Part shown: positions 43,541-52,073 of the stretch, piece after piece
Position numbering within the stretch: position 1 is the first letter of the stretch
Layout of the letters: each line of letters starts with the position of its first letter
The notes under the pieces: generated by a model
Database searches by the model: none
The model's input: the letters and a program-made list of their open reading frames with translations, nothing else
What the model was told of the DNA's origin: nothing
DNA from: Petrachloros mirabilis ULC683
GTDB taxonomy: Bacteria; Cyanobacteriota; Cyanobacteriia; Thermosynechococcales; Thermosynechococcaceae
DNA: 64,000 bases
Reading direction: 5' to 3'
NCBI RefSeq assembly: GCF_009939295.1
Contig: NZ_WVIC01000018.1
Span: 18,682 to 82,681 of the forward strand
Program-made: the position numbers and the translations under genes

Positions 43541-44776
43541 ATGGCTGACGATGTAAAGCAGTCGCCCATCAGTTTGGCGCTGTATGTTCTTAAACGTATC
43601 CTGGATATTATCTTAAAGCTATGGCGGGAGGACTCCGAGACCAGTGTAGATTCTAAACAAATGCAGGTGCATCAGACAGAAATGCTGTCACAGGACTCTC
43701 AAGCGATGCCTCCAGAAGAAGATGTTGCATTCCCTATGGCGGAGACCCAGTCAAACTCATCTGAGACTGATTTTGCTGCGTCAAGGTTGGATTCGGTAGA
43801 CTCAGATTCTCCCCATTCACTGGAGCCTACTGAGGTGATAGATGATTTATCAAGGGAGACTGCTGATGAGGATCTAGAAGTCCATGTTGAGATTAACCAG
43901 GTGGAGTCTGTAGTGCCCCTGAGCCTTGATGAACAGCCCTTCGATGAATCTGAGGGCAGCCATCTGGAGCCTACCCCAGAGACCCTACCTGAAGAGGAGA
44001 CAGGGGATTTACTGACAGACTGGCGAACTTTAGCCTGGCAGGGAGATGAGGAGGCACTGCAAAGGGGGCTCAACCAAGCGCTAGCAAACTATCAAGCTCA
44101 GGTGGCTGAGTTGGCCACCAAGGGAGACTGTTTACAAGTCAGTGTTGAGGGTGAAGATGTACCCATTCAGGATGAGGTGGTGCCAATCCTCCAGGGTATT
44201 TTGCAGGATCTCAACTTATCTCGGGTCACTCGTCTGGAAATTTTTGGTCAAAAAATTGGGCACGAGTTGCCTTTTTGGATGGCTCAGATGGATCTAGACG
44301 CCCCAGTCTGGACCTCTGCACCTGAGGGGGTTGAGTTGGACACAACTTCTCATCTGGCTTCTGCAGAAGCCGAAAATCCCGCTGACCAGACCAGTGAGCA
44401 ATTGTTAATGGACTATGCGGCGGGGCAACGAGATTTTGCGAAGTCAGACTGGGGCGCTGTGAAGCTACCCAAAGCTTGCCTGAATTTGAGCAATTTTCAG
44501 GAGAGTCATTTGGTCTGGGCTAATTTTCAGGGGGCAGGTCTTTGGCATGTCAATTTTAGTGGGGCAAAGCTGCGCCATGCGGACTTAAGCGGCGCGAATC
44601 TTCAGGGTGCTATGCTCAATGGGGCTGATTTACGCTGCGCCAATCTCCGGGGCGCGAATCTGAGTTGGGCACAGCTACAAGGTGCTAATTTGACAGATGC
44701 AGATTTGACAGATGCTAATTTACACCAGGCGCAGTTGGATCATGTGATTATGCCAGACGGCACTTGCCTGGATTGA
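43541..44776 (+). CDS. Pentapeptide repeat protein with acidic N-terminal region
   Basis: A 411-residue protein in three parts: a Glu/Asp/Ser-rich, probably disordered region (about 25-160); a mid domain (about 165-265) with NYQAQVAELATKGDCLQVSV and RLEIFGQKIGHELPFWM, which resembles a small domain found in many cyanobacterial proteins; and a short pentapeptide block (about 305-400) ending IMPDGTCLD. A linker LLMDYAAGQRDFAKSDWGAV separates the last two. ATG 43541; the frame is open six codons upstream. It starts 25 bp after the glnA terminator. Function unknown. Confidence 0.85.
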   Translation: MADDVKQSPISLALYVLKRILDIILKLWREDSETSVDSKQMQVHQTEMLSQDSQAMPPEEDVAFPMAETQSNSSETDFAASRLDSVDSDSPHSLEPTEVIDDLSRETADEDLEVHVEINQVESVVPLSLDEQPFDESEGSHLEPTPETLPEEETGDLLTDWRTLAWQGDEEALQRGLNQALANYQAQVAELATKGDCLQVSVEGEDVPIQDEVVPILQGILQDLNLSRVTRLEIFGQKIGHELPFWMAQMDLDAPVWTSAPEGVELDTTSHLASAEAENPADQTSEQLLMDYAAGQRDFAKSDWGAVKLPKACLNLSNFQESHLVWANFQGAGLWHVNFSGAKLRHADLSGANLQGAMLNGADLRCANLRGANLSWAQLQGANLTDADLTDANLHQAQLDHVIMPDGTCLD

Positions 44777-44785
44777 TTGATTCAG

Positions 44786-45742
44786 CTAGACCGTTGGGGG
44801 GTTATCTAGGATGGAGCGCATCCCTTCAATGGTGCCAGGAATAGAGCGTGGATCCATAAACATCACTTTGCTGCTGTCGCTGGTGCCAATTTCAGTGCCC
44901 ATATCTAGGTAGTTTTGGGCTAGCAAGAACTGAAGGGAAGCGATGGCTTTGGGGTCGGTGTTGAGTGCGTTGGAAATAATCTCAATGGCTTTGGCGGTGG
45001 CGTCTGCTCGCAGGACTTGTTGCTCTCGTTCGGCTTGAGCCCCCAATACGGTGGCTTGTCGTGCCCCTTCGGCAGCTAAGATGGCCGCTTTTTGCTGGGC
45101 TTCTGCTTCAAGTACTTGGGCTTCTGCAACGCCACGGGCGGTATTGACGGCGGCTTCTCGTTCTCCTTCGGAGGTGAGAATGGCGGCGCGCTTACGACGC
45201 TCAGCGGACATTTGCAACTCCATAGAGTCTTGGACGGCTTTGGAAGGGGTGATGTCTCGGATTTCGACTCGGGTGACTTTGACTCCCCAAGGATCTGTGG
45301 CGCTGTCGAGTTCCTGGAGAAGAATCTCACTGAGTTGGGCTCGTGCGGTAAAGGTTTCATCTAGTTCGAGTTTGCCCATTTCGGCGCGAATTTGGGTTTG
45401 AACCAAGTTCACCATGGCGGATTCTAGGTTTTCAACTTTGTAATAGGCTTTTTCGATATTGATGACTTGCCAGTAGACCACTGCGTCTACGGTAATCATG
45501 ACGTTGTCACAGGTAAAGCAGTTTTGAGGGGCGATATCGAGAACTTTAATTTTGAGGTTGTCTTTGTAGACAACTTTGTCCAGTCCAGGGAAAACAAAGT
45601 TGAGTCCTGGATCGAGCCGCCGTCGGTAGTTGCCAAAGCGCTCGACTAGGGCAGCGTTGGCTTCTTGGACAACGCGAACTGAACTGGAGACCCCTGCACC
45701 GCCGAGAAATAATAAAATCACAAAAGACCAAAAATATCCCAT
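44786..45742 (-). CDS. SPFH/Band 7 membrane protein (QmcA/stomatin-like)
   Basis: A 318-residue protein with an N-terminal membrane segment ([16 protein letters not shown]), a Band 7 domain ([52 protein letters not shown]) and an Ala/Glu-rich coiled coil (about 190-260, [20 protein letters not shown]). Such proteins form membrane microdomain rings and control proteases such as FtsH. The ATG is preceded by AGAGGAGCTTAAC; the NfeD gene ends 12 bp upstream, the classical SPFH-NfeD partnership. Confidence 0.92.
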   Translation of the reverse strand: MGYFWSFVILLFLGGAGVSSSVRVVQEANAALVERFGNYRRRLDPGLNFVFPGLDKVVYKDNLKIKVLDIAPQNCFTCDNVMITVDAVVYWQVINIEKAYYKVENLESAMVNLVQTQIRAEMGKLELDETFTARAQLSEILLQELDSATDPWGVKVTRVEIRDITPSKAVQDSMELQMSAERRKRAAILTSEGEREAAVNTARGVAEAQVLEAEAQQKAAILAAEGARQATVLGAQAEREQQVLRADATAKAIEIISNALNTDPKAIASLQFLLAQNYLDMGTEIGTSDSSKVMFMDPRSIPGTIEGMRSILDNPPTV

Positions 45743-45754
45743 GTTAAGCTCCTC

Positions 45755-46189
45755 TTAGCTTTTGAGCGTTTGCATCGGCAGGATAATTAGCGTCGTGCCT
45801 TCTCGACCAACGACGTAGACTCTTTGCTGAGATGCGATCGCAACCCCCTCATCTTGGCACCGAGCCTGCCAGGAAGTACCTTCGTAGAGCACCCGTCCTT
45901 TAGCGCCTGGCAAAATTTCAGTTAAGGTTTCGGCTTCATCGGCATCTCGCAAGCGACTGCGCGATCGCGACGGCTGAATGCGCCGTAGCCAGACAATGAT
46001 CGCCACCGACAACACCAGCCACAGCACCACCTGAATCGGAAACTGCGGTAATACAACAGAAATCGCCGCCACAATGAATGCACTGATACCCATCGTCAGC
46101 TCAGAAAACCCTGTTGGTAGAACAAGCTCTGCGATACAGAAGATTGCCCCCAACGCTACCCAGAACCAGGTCAACACTACGGGATCCAT
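45755..46189 (-). CDS. NfeD family membrane protein
   Basis: A 144-residue membrane protein with three or four hydrophobic segments (WFWVALGAIFCIAELVLPTG, then AFIVAAISVVLPQFPIQVVL and WLVLSVAIIVWL) followed by a C-terminal OB-fold (GAKGRVLYEGTSWQARCQDE, then VYVVGREGTTLIIL). This is the short NfeD1b type without a ClpP-like domain. ATG 46189 is used; a GTG two codons upstream is possible. It is directly upstream of and co-oriented with the SPFH gene. Confidence 0.9.
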   Translation of the reverse strand: MDPVVLTWFWVALGAIFCIAELVLPTGFSELTMGISAFIVAAISVVLPQFPIQVVLWLVLSVAIIVWLRRIQPSRSRSRLRDADEAETLTEILPGAKGRVLYEGTSWQARCQDEGVAIASQQRVYVVGREGTTLIILPMQTLKS

Positions 46190-46448
46190 GACCACCCTTC
46201 CGCCCGATAGATATCTATCCTAAGGATAACAATGGAGTCTTCCCGTTTTCGGCTATCTTCGCCCAATCCACCCTAAATCTCTGTGGTGAGGCAATTCGAT
46301 GTAAATCATGGGGGCGAATCAGAGGGCAGAATTAGGGGTGCTGCTTGAGGGGTGCCCGTCATGTGCAAAGATAAAAAGGTTGTCTGCTTAGACTTTCGGC
46401 GAGACAACAGTTGTGTATGACCGGCCAAGCAGGAAGAAGACTGAGAAC

Positions 46449-46670
46449 ATGCAAGTTGGTGATCGGGTTCGTGTAAAGACATCGGTGATTGTCTATCATC
46501 ATCCGGAGCATCGGAATCAGCCCTTTGACATTCAAGGGCTGGAAGGGGAGATCACTGGGGTGATTAAAGATTGGCAAGGTCGAGAAGTCAGCGCCAACTA
46601 TCCCTACCTAGTGGAGTTTAGTCGCAAGTTTCGCGCCCATTTGCAAGAGGTTGAGTTAGAGTCGGCCTAA
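46449..46670 (+). CDS. ftrV: Ferredoxin-thioredoxin reductase, variable chain
   Basis: A 73-residue SH3-like protein: MQVGDRVRVKTSVIVYHHPE, QPFDIQGLEGEITGVIKDWQ, SANYPYLVEF. It is the variable subunit that stabilises the catalytic [4Fe-4S] subunit (FtrC) of the enzyme passing electrons from ferredoxin to thioredoxin in light. The catalytic subunit is not in this window. I use ATG 46449 because homologues begin there; upstream AGGAAGAAG may be the ribosome site. Confidence 0.9.
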   Translation: MQVGDRVRVKTSVIVYHHPEHRNQPFDIQGLEGEITGVIKDWQGREVSANYPYLVEFSRKFRAHLQEVELESA

Positions 46671-46687
46671 ACAGGGGCGGGTTGGCT

Positions 46688-47266
46688 CTAGCACGAGTGG
46701 GGCAACTCTAGCCAGGTTTCCTTGAAGCTAGCTTGCATAGCGATAAACTCATCTCGATGAGCCGTCACCGTCAAAATGGTTTGCATTTTGAACTGGAAGC
46801 CAGCTTGGGCTTCTTGATCAGTAGAAGATCCTGTGGCAACCTTGAGGCACACCACCTCAGGGCGACGAGCCTGTTGCCAGTAAAACCAGCCTGCCAGAGG
46901 CGATAGGGCAACCAAACTATACCAGCCATACCCAACAGAGGGAATCAAGGTCATCAGCACCAAGCTGAGGCACCAAAGTGCTACACCCACAATGCTCACC
47001 AGAAAGACAGCCAGAAAGCGACTGGGTGCCACTATGCCTTCAAAAATAACTTGGTCAGTTTGGTCATCCCAAGCTTTGAGCTGGTAGGCTCGATTTTGCA
47101 GGTAAGTTTGGACTTGATCCAATAAGGCGGCTGCGGGAATTGGTGTTGTAACCCGATAGGTTTCAGTACGATCCTTCACGGAGGCACGCACAAAGAAGAA
47201 AAGACCAATCAGCAACAATACAGTCAACACCAGGGTTGAAGATAAGACCAGAGCGTCCAGCGCCAT
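46688..47266 (-). CDS. Probable cytochrome b6f haem ci assembly protein CCB1-like
   Basis: A 192-residue membrane protein: N-terminal segment VLSSTLVLTVLLLIGLFFFV followed by RASVKDRTE, a soluble loop (LLDQVQTYLQNRAYQLKAWD), two more segments (FLAVFLVSIVGVALWCLSLV, SLVALSPLAGWFYWQQA) and a soluble C-terminus. RASVKDRTE after the first segment recalls CCB1 (cofactor assembly of complex C subunit B), needed for covalent haem attachment to cytochrome b6. The recognition is from memory and moderate. Start at ATG 47266; the frame extends 18 poor codons further upstream. Confidence 0.6.
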   Translation of the reverse strand: MALDALVLSSTLVLTVLLLIGLFFFVRASVKDRTETYRVTTPIPAAALLDQVQTYLQNRAYQLKAWDDQTDQVIFEGIVAPSRFLAVFLVSIVGVALWCLSLVLMTLIPSVGYGWYSLVALSPLAGWFYWQQARRPEVVCLKVATGSSTDQEAQAGFQFKMQTILTVTAHRDEFIAMQASFKETWLELPHSC

Positions 47267-47822
47267 AGCAGTTTTTTTTGGGGATGATGCAATCTTTGAC
47301 AGTGTAACAGGGGGGTGCATCCCATTTTCGCAACCCTCACCCTAAATCCCTCTCCCAGAGCGGGCTACGGTGTACACACATCTCTAGGTAAACCCATTCC
47401 ACCCTGCATTAGCCCCCCCGACCCCCCAAGTTTGGGGGGAGATCAACAAAAATTGGGACTATATTCCCCCCAAACTTGGGGGGCTAGGGGGGCGAGCGCA
47501 AAGATTTTGAATCTTTTCAAGACTTGTGTGTACACGGTAGCCCAGAGCGGGAGAGGGACTTTGAACCCGGCTCCCCTTCTCGCTTTTTGGGAGAAGGGGC
47601 TGGGGGATGAGGGACAACTTGCAAAACTGGGATACACCCTAACAGGGTGATTGGTGGCGCAGATGCCACCCTAGGCTCTGAAGCGCTTCAAGCCTTTGCA
47701 AACCAAGTTGCCCACACTTCACTTTGGCAAAGAACTCTTAGGGGAATGTGCTTTGGGCGGGTGGTCTGGGAACTCTAGAAGTAGAGCAATAGTCTTGCTA
47801 ACTTCCTTTAAGGTAACATTCG
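47267..47822. other. Repeat-filled intergenic region upstream of the sigma factor
   Basis: 556 bp with no supportable protein gene. A REP-like palindrome (about 47330-47365 continuing at 47541-47615, cctctcccagagcgggagag when rejoined) is split by a 176-bp MITE. The 111-codon plus-strand frame 47315-47650 is only a translation of these repeats. The last ~130 bp before the sigma gene should hold its promoter. Confidence 0.7.
47365..47540 (+). mobile_element. 176-bp MITE with 16-bp terminal inverted repeats
   Basis: Termini CTACGGTGTACACACA (47365-47380) and TGTGTGTACACGGTAG (47525-47540) are inverted repeats with one mismatch. The element is flanked by a perfect 11-bp direct repeat CCCAGAGCGGG (47354-47364 and 47541-47551), a target-site duplication. 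Inside, CCCCCCAAGTTTGGGGGG (47422-47439) and its reverse complement (47466-47483) form a second hairpin. No coding capacity. The 11-bp duplication resembles IS4-like transposition. Confidence 0.85.
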
Positions 47823-49070
47823 ATGACCATGATTTCCCACCCCGCAAATGCTGCTCCTGCCAAGGTTCGGAGCATAAAAGGTCAGGATGATCAATTGAAT
47901 GTGCTGAGTCAACCCGGTGTGGAAACGATTGAGGATGATGTTGAGTTGTTGTTGACCCCAGAGGATGAAACGAGTTCAGGACATCGGGGAACCACAGACT
48001 TGGTTCGTCTTTACCTCCAAGAAATTGGTCGGGTGCGCCTCTTGGGACGCGATGAGGAGGTGTCCGAAGCCCAAAAAGTCCAGCGCTATATGACCTTGCT
48101 GGAGTCTAGAGCGGCGATTGAGGCAGAAACTCACCCAGACATTTACGAGTATCTTATGCTGATTCAAGTGCGAGACCGTCTTACGTCGCTATTGGGACAC
48201 CGTCCTTCTCTGGAGCGCTGGGCGAGAGAAGCTTCGGTTCCCGTGAGCGATCTGCGTCCAAAGCTGACGGCGGGCAAACGGGCCTGGGCTGACTACACGC
48301 AGTTAACGGTTGCTGAACTCGATCAAATTCTGAAAGAAGGGATCCAAGCCAAGGAGCACATGATTCAAGCTAACCTGCGGTTGGTGGTGTCTGTGGCCAA
48401 AAAATACCAAAATCGGGGTCTAGAACTTCTAGACTTGATTCAAGAAGGAACGTTGGGGCTAGAGCGGGCGGTGGAAAAATTTGACCCGACTAAGGGCTAC
48501 CGCTTCAGCACCTATGCCTACTGGTGGATTCGGCAGGGAATTACCCGTGCGATCGCAACCCAAAGTCGCACCATTCGCCTACCGGTTCACATCACCGAAA
48601 AGTTGAACAAGATCAAAAAAGCCCAGCGTCAGATCGCCCAGGCCAAAGGTCGAACTGCCACCATCGAGGATATTGCCCATGCCCTGGGCATGACCTCAGA
48701 TCAAATCCGAGAACTGCTGCTGCGGGTTCCTCGTTCCGTGTCTTTAGAAACCAAAGTTGGCAAAGACAAAGATACCGAGCTCGGAGATCTTCTGGAAACA
48801 ACAGATGTTTCCCCAGAAGAGAGCATGATGCGAGAATCTCTCCAAGAAACCCTCAGACAACTGCTCGAAGACTTAACCAGTCGTGAGCGAGACGTGATTC
48901 AGATGCGTTTTGGCCTTGGAGACGGGCAATCCTACTCCCTAGCTGAAATTGGCAAGACCCTTGACCTCTCCCGGGAGCGAGTGCGACAGATTGAGTCAAA
49001 GGCACTGCAAAAACTCCGCCAGCCCAAGCGCCGCAACCAAATTCGAGACTTCCTAGAATCCTTTGCCTGA
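47823..49070 (+). CDS. Group 2 RNA polymerase sigma factor (RpoD/SigA-like, possibly SigC)
   Basis: A 415-residue sigma-70 family factor. Regions in order: 1.2 (TTDLVRLYLQEIGRVRLLGR), a non-conserved insert with HPDIYEYLMLIQVRDRLTSL, 2.1-2.4 (LRLVVSVAKKYQNRGLELLD and RFSTYAYWWIRQGITRAI), 3 and 4.1-4.2 (DLTSRERDVIQMRFG; YSLAEIGKTLDLSRERVRQI). The lack of a long acidic region 1.1 marks a group 2, non-essential factor; length and N-terminus suggest SigC, used in carbon/nitrogen and heat responses, but the subgroup is uncertain. An ATG two codons later is equally possible. Confidence 0.88.
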   Translation: MTMISHPANAAPAKVRSIKGQDDQLNVLSQPGVETIEDDVELLLTPEDETSSGHRGTTDLVRLYLQEIGRVRLLGRDEEVSEAQKVQRYMTLLESRAAIEAETHPDIYEYLMLIQVRDRLTSLLGHRPSLERWAREASVPVSDLRPKLTAGKRAWADYTQLTVAELDQILKEGIQAKEHMIQANLRLVVSVAKKYQNRGLELLDLIQEGTLGLERAVEKFDPTKGYRFSTYAYWWIRQGITRAIATQSRTIRLPVHITEKLNKIKKAQRQIAQAKGRTATIEDIAHALGMTSDQIRELLLRVPRSVSLETKVGKDKDTELGDLLETTDVSPEESMMRESLQETLRQLLEDLTSRERDVIQMRFGLGDGQSYSLAEIGKTLDLSRERVRQIESKALQKLRQPKRRNQIRDFLESFA

Positions 49071-49137
49071 ATCCTGAGCGGCAGAGAATATGTCAAGATG
49101 AGAAGTAGACTGACACCATAGACTTCACTGACTGACA

Positions 49138-50586
49138 ATGTTTGACGCTCTCTCCGAACGCCTAGAATCTGCTTGGAAAAAACTTCGAGGTCAGGACAAA
49201 ATTACTGACGCCAATATCCAAGACGCACTCCGAGAGGTGCGTCGGGCTTTGCTGGAAGCTGACGTCAGCCTGTCCGTCATCAAAGACTTTATCGAAGAAG
49301 TTCGGATCAAAGCTCAAGGTGCAGAAGTATTGGCCAGCCTGCGCCCCGAGCAGCAATTTATCAAAATTGTGCATGAAGAGCTGGTACGGGTGATGGGGGA
49401 AACCCAAGCTCCCCTAGCTGAAGCAAACACAGCTCCTACAGTGGTGTTGATGGCAGGGTTGCAGGGTACCGGCAAAACGACCGCCACCGCCAAGCTAGCG
49501 CTCTACCTGCGTAAGCAAAATCGCCCAGCCCTGTTGGTAGCGACTGATGTCTATCGACCCGCCGCCATTGACCAGTTGGTGACTCTGGGCAAACAAATCG
49601 ATGTGCCTGTATTCCAACTGGGCACCAATGTAAACCCAGTTGAGATTGCTCGCCAGGGTCTAGAGCAAGGGCGAGCCCAAAAGGTGGATACGGTCATTAT
49701 TGACACCGCCGGTCGTCTCCAAATTGACCCCGAAATGATGGCAGAGCTGGCTCAGATCAAAGAGACAGTGCAGCCCCATGAAACGCTGCTAGTCGTGGAT
49801 GCTATGACTGGGCAAGAGGCCGCCAACCTGACTCGGGTTTTTCATGAAGAAATTGGAATTACTGGCGCTATCCTCACCAAAATGGATGGTGACACCCGTG
49901 GGGGGGGAGCCCTCTCGATTCGGCAGATTTCGGGACAACCGATTAAGTTTATCGGGGTAGGCGAAAAAGTCGAAGCCCTGGAACCGTTCCACCCTGAACG
50001 AATGGCTTCCCGGATTTTAGGGATGGGCGATGTGCTGACCTTGGTGGAAAAAGCCCAGGAAGAGTTTGATATCGCTGATGCTGAAAAAATGCAGCAGAAG
50101 ATCCTGGAAGCCCAGTTTGACTTCACCGATTTCCTCAAGCATACGCGCATGCTCAAAAACATGGGATCTCTGGGTGGCGTCTTAAAGCTGATTCCGGGGA
50201 TGAACAAACTCTCTGCGGATCAGCTTCAGCATGGCGAAACCCAGTTAAAGCGAGCGGAGTCGATGATTAACTCCATGACTCAGGAAGAGCGTCGCCATCC
50301 AGAATTGCTGTCGAGTTCCCCGAGTCGTCGTCGCCGAGTTGCCCAAGGTTCAGGTTATGACCTAGGTGCAGTCAGCAAGTTGGTATCTGACTTTCAGGCT
50401 ATGCGCTCTATGATGCAGCAAATGGGTCGGGGTCAAATGCCGGGAATGCCGGGAATGCCGGGAATGCCGGGCAACCCCTTTGCCGGAGGTGGGTCAGGGA
50501 GCGGACAACCTGGGTGGCGGGGTCAGGCTGGTGGTGCTCGCAAGAAAAAAAAAGTAAAGAAGAAAAAGGGCTTTGGGGAGCTCTAG
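49138..50586 (+). CDS. ffh: Ffh, signal recognition particle GTPase (SRP54)
   Basis: A 482-residue protein that binds signal sequences and the 4.5S RNA and targets membrane proteins to FtsY. N domain (1-90), GTPase G domain with GLQGTGKTT (107-115), DTAGR (189-193) and TKMD (247-250), and a Met-rich M domain from about 300 (KNMGSLGGVLKLIPGM). The tail has an MPG tripeptide repeated from a 9-bp tandem repeat, Gly-rich sequence and a basic end (KKKKVKKKKG). ATG 49138. The SRP RNA gene is not seen nearby. Confidence 0.96.
   Translation: MFDALSERLESAWKKLRGQDKITDANIQDALREVRRALLEADVSLSVIKDFIEEVRIKAQGAEVLASLRPEQQFIKIVHEELVRVMGETQAPLAEANTAPTVVLMAGLQGTGKTTATAKLALYLRKQNRPALLVATDVYRPAAIDQLVTLGKQIDVPVFQLGTNVNPVEIARQGLEQGRAQKVDTVIIDTAGRLQIDPEMMAELAQIKETVQPHETLLVVDAMTGQEAANLTRVFHEEIGITGAILTKMDGDTRGGGALSIRQISGQPIKFIGVGEKVEALEPFHPERMASRILGMGDVLTLVEKAQEEFDIADAEKMQQKILEAQFDFTDFLKHTRMLKNMGSLGGVLKLIPGMNKLSADQLQHGETQLKRAESMINSMTQEERRHPELLSSSPSRRRRVAQGSGYDLGAVSKLVSDFQAMRSMMQQMGRGQMPGMPGMPGMPGNPFAGGGSGSGQPGWRGQAGGARKKKKVKKKKGFGEL
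50437..50472 (+). repeat. 9-bp tandem repeat in ffh
   Basis: Three perfect units ATGCCGGGA (50437-50463) and a fourth with one change (50464-50472), encoding Met-Pro-Gly. Copy-number change would keep the reading frame; it lies in the flexible C-terminal tail of Ffh. Confidence 0.9.
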
Positions 50587-50688
50587 TCCTAGCCCTACTG
50601 GGAAATGCCAGGGGAGTTTTCGGGCTTCACCATAGCAAAAATCAATGCTGTTGAGGTCCGACATGCTCTACCGTAAAGGTAAAGCTGC

Positions 50689-52047
50689 GTGTCCCGGAAA
50701 AGCCTTGTGACCTCACTGTCTAGCCCCATTGTTTCAATTCTCAGCGATGCTCTGAAACGGGATGGAGCACTCAGCGCGAATGATTTGACGATTTCCCAGA
50801 AACAGTCTCTAGCCCAGGTCTGCAACGATCAGGGGGCAGACTTTCCTTGGATCTGTCCCCTGACGCAAGATGAATTGGCGACGGTGATTCGCTGTGCCCA
50901 CCAGCACCACTGGCGACTGTTGATCTGTGGTCAGGGAAGCAAACTGCACTGGGGAGGGCTAAGCGCGGGAGTCGATCTAGGTGTCAGCACAGCTCGTCTG
51001 AACCGCATCATTGATCATGCGGTCGGGGATTTAACTGTGACCGTAGAAGCGGGGATTGGTTTTCGAGACTTGCAAACACAGCTTGCGGCCTCTGGGCAGT
51101 GGCTTGCCCTGGATCCTGCCTATGCCGATCAGGCCACGGTGGGCGGGATTGTGGCCACCCGCAATGCCGGTTCCCTGCGTCATCGCTATGGGGGCTTGCG
51201 AGATATGTGTCTGGGAGTTAGTTTTGTGCGCGCTGATGGTCAGGTGGCCAAGGCGGGGGGGCGGGTGGTCAAGAATGTGGCGGGCTACGATCTGATGAAG
51301 CTGTTGACCGGCTCCTATGGCACCTTGGGGGTGATGTCTCAGTTGACGTTGCGGTTGTATCCTTTGCCGGAAGATTCTTCTACAGTCTTGTTGGGGGGCA
51401 CTCCAGTGGCGATTGGCCAATTGCGGCAGGCTTTGCTCAGTAGCTCACTTACGCCCACAGCAGTGGACATCGTTACTCCATCCCTGTTGGCGTCTGGGGA
51501 GGTGACGGCAGAGCTGGCACTCATGGTGCGGTTTCAAGGGTTGGCGGCCAGTGTGCAGGTGCAGTGCGATCGCATTCTCTCCCTAGCCCAGTCCGTTGGG
51601 GTTATTGCGCTAACCCCAATTGCCCCCGATCAACCCTTCTGGGATGCCCTCTGCGCTCGTCTGTGGCCACCCTCTCCCCCAGCCGACACGGTGGCTTGTC
51701 AATTTGGGGTGCCAGCCCAAGCGGCAGTTCAGGTTCTAGGGCAGATTCAGCAGCAGTGCCAGCAACAGGGCGTTGCCTGTTGGGGACAACTCCATGCTGG
51801 CAGTGGCTTGGGTACCCTGCGCCTCAGGGCAATATCCGGTGTGCAAGCAGACTTGATCCACACCCTGCGTAGCCAAGCCCAGCAGGCACTGGGCTTCTTG
51901 ACCTTGCTAGAAGCCCCTTCTGCTTTGAAGTCCGCCGTGGATGTTTGGGGCTACACCGGCAATGCCCTGCCGTTAATGGGGCAGCTCAAATCTCAGTTTG
52001 ACCCCCAAGCCATTCTCAACCCTGGTCGCTTTGTGGGCGGCCTATAG
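50689..52047 (+). CDS. glcE: FAD-binding oxidoreductase, GlcE-like glycolate dehydrogenase subunit
   Basis: A 452-residue flavoprotein of the FAD-binding-4 family. FAD-binding elements: LLICGQGSKLHWGG, VTVEAGIGFRDLQTQLAASG, DPAYADQATVGGIVATRNAG and the KNVAGYDLMKLLTGSYGTLG block; the C-terminal oxidase domain ends with FDPQAILNPGRF. The immediate neighbour glcF supports assignment as a glycolate dehydrogenase subunit that disposes of photorespiratory glycolate. Start is GTG 50689; GTG 50707 is an alternative. The GlcD subunit is not in the window. Confidence 0.87.
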   Translation: MSRKSLVTSLSSPIVSILSDALKRDGALSANDLTISQKQSLAQVCNDQGADFPWICPLTQDELATVIRCAHQHHWRLLICGQGSKLHWGGLSAGVDLGVSTARLNRIIDHAVGDLTVTVEAGIGFRDLQTQLAASGQWLALDPAYADQATVGGIVATRNAGSLRHRYGGLRDMCLGVSFVRADGQVAKAGGRVVKNVAGYDLMKLLTGSYGTLGVMSQLTLRLYPLPEDSSTVLLGGTPVAIGQLRQALLSSSLTPTAVDIVTPSLLASGEVTAELALMVRFQGLAASVQVQCDRILSLAQSVGVIALTPIAPDQPFWDALCARLWPPSPPADTVACQFGVPAQAAVQVLGQIQQQCQQQGVACWGQLHAGSGLGTLRLRAISGVQADLIHTLRSQAQQALGFLTLLEAPSALKSAVDVWGYTGNALPLMGQLKSQFDPQAILNPGRFVGGL

Positions 52048-52073
52048 CTCTTTCATCCTCAGATTCTTGTCCT

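Noticed and set aside
43699..44073. 124-codon minus-strand Ser-rich frame
   Set aside because: Antisense shadow of the acidic region of the pentapeptide protein at 43541.
47315..47650. 111-codon plus-strand frame
   Set aside because: It runs straight through the REP-like palindrome and the MITE; the protein is only translated repeat.
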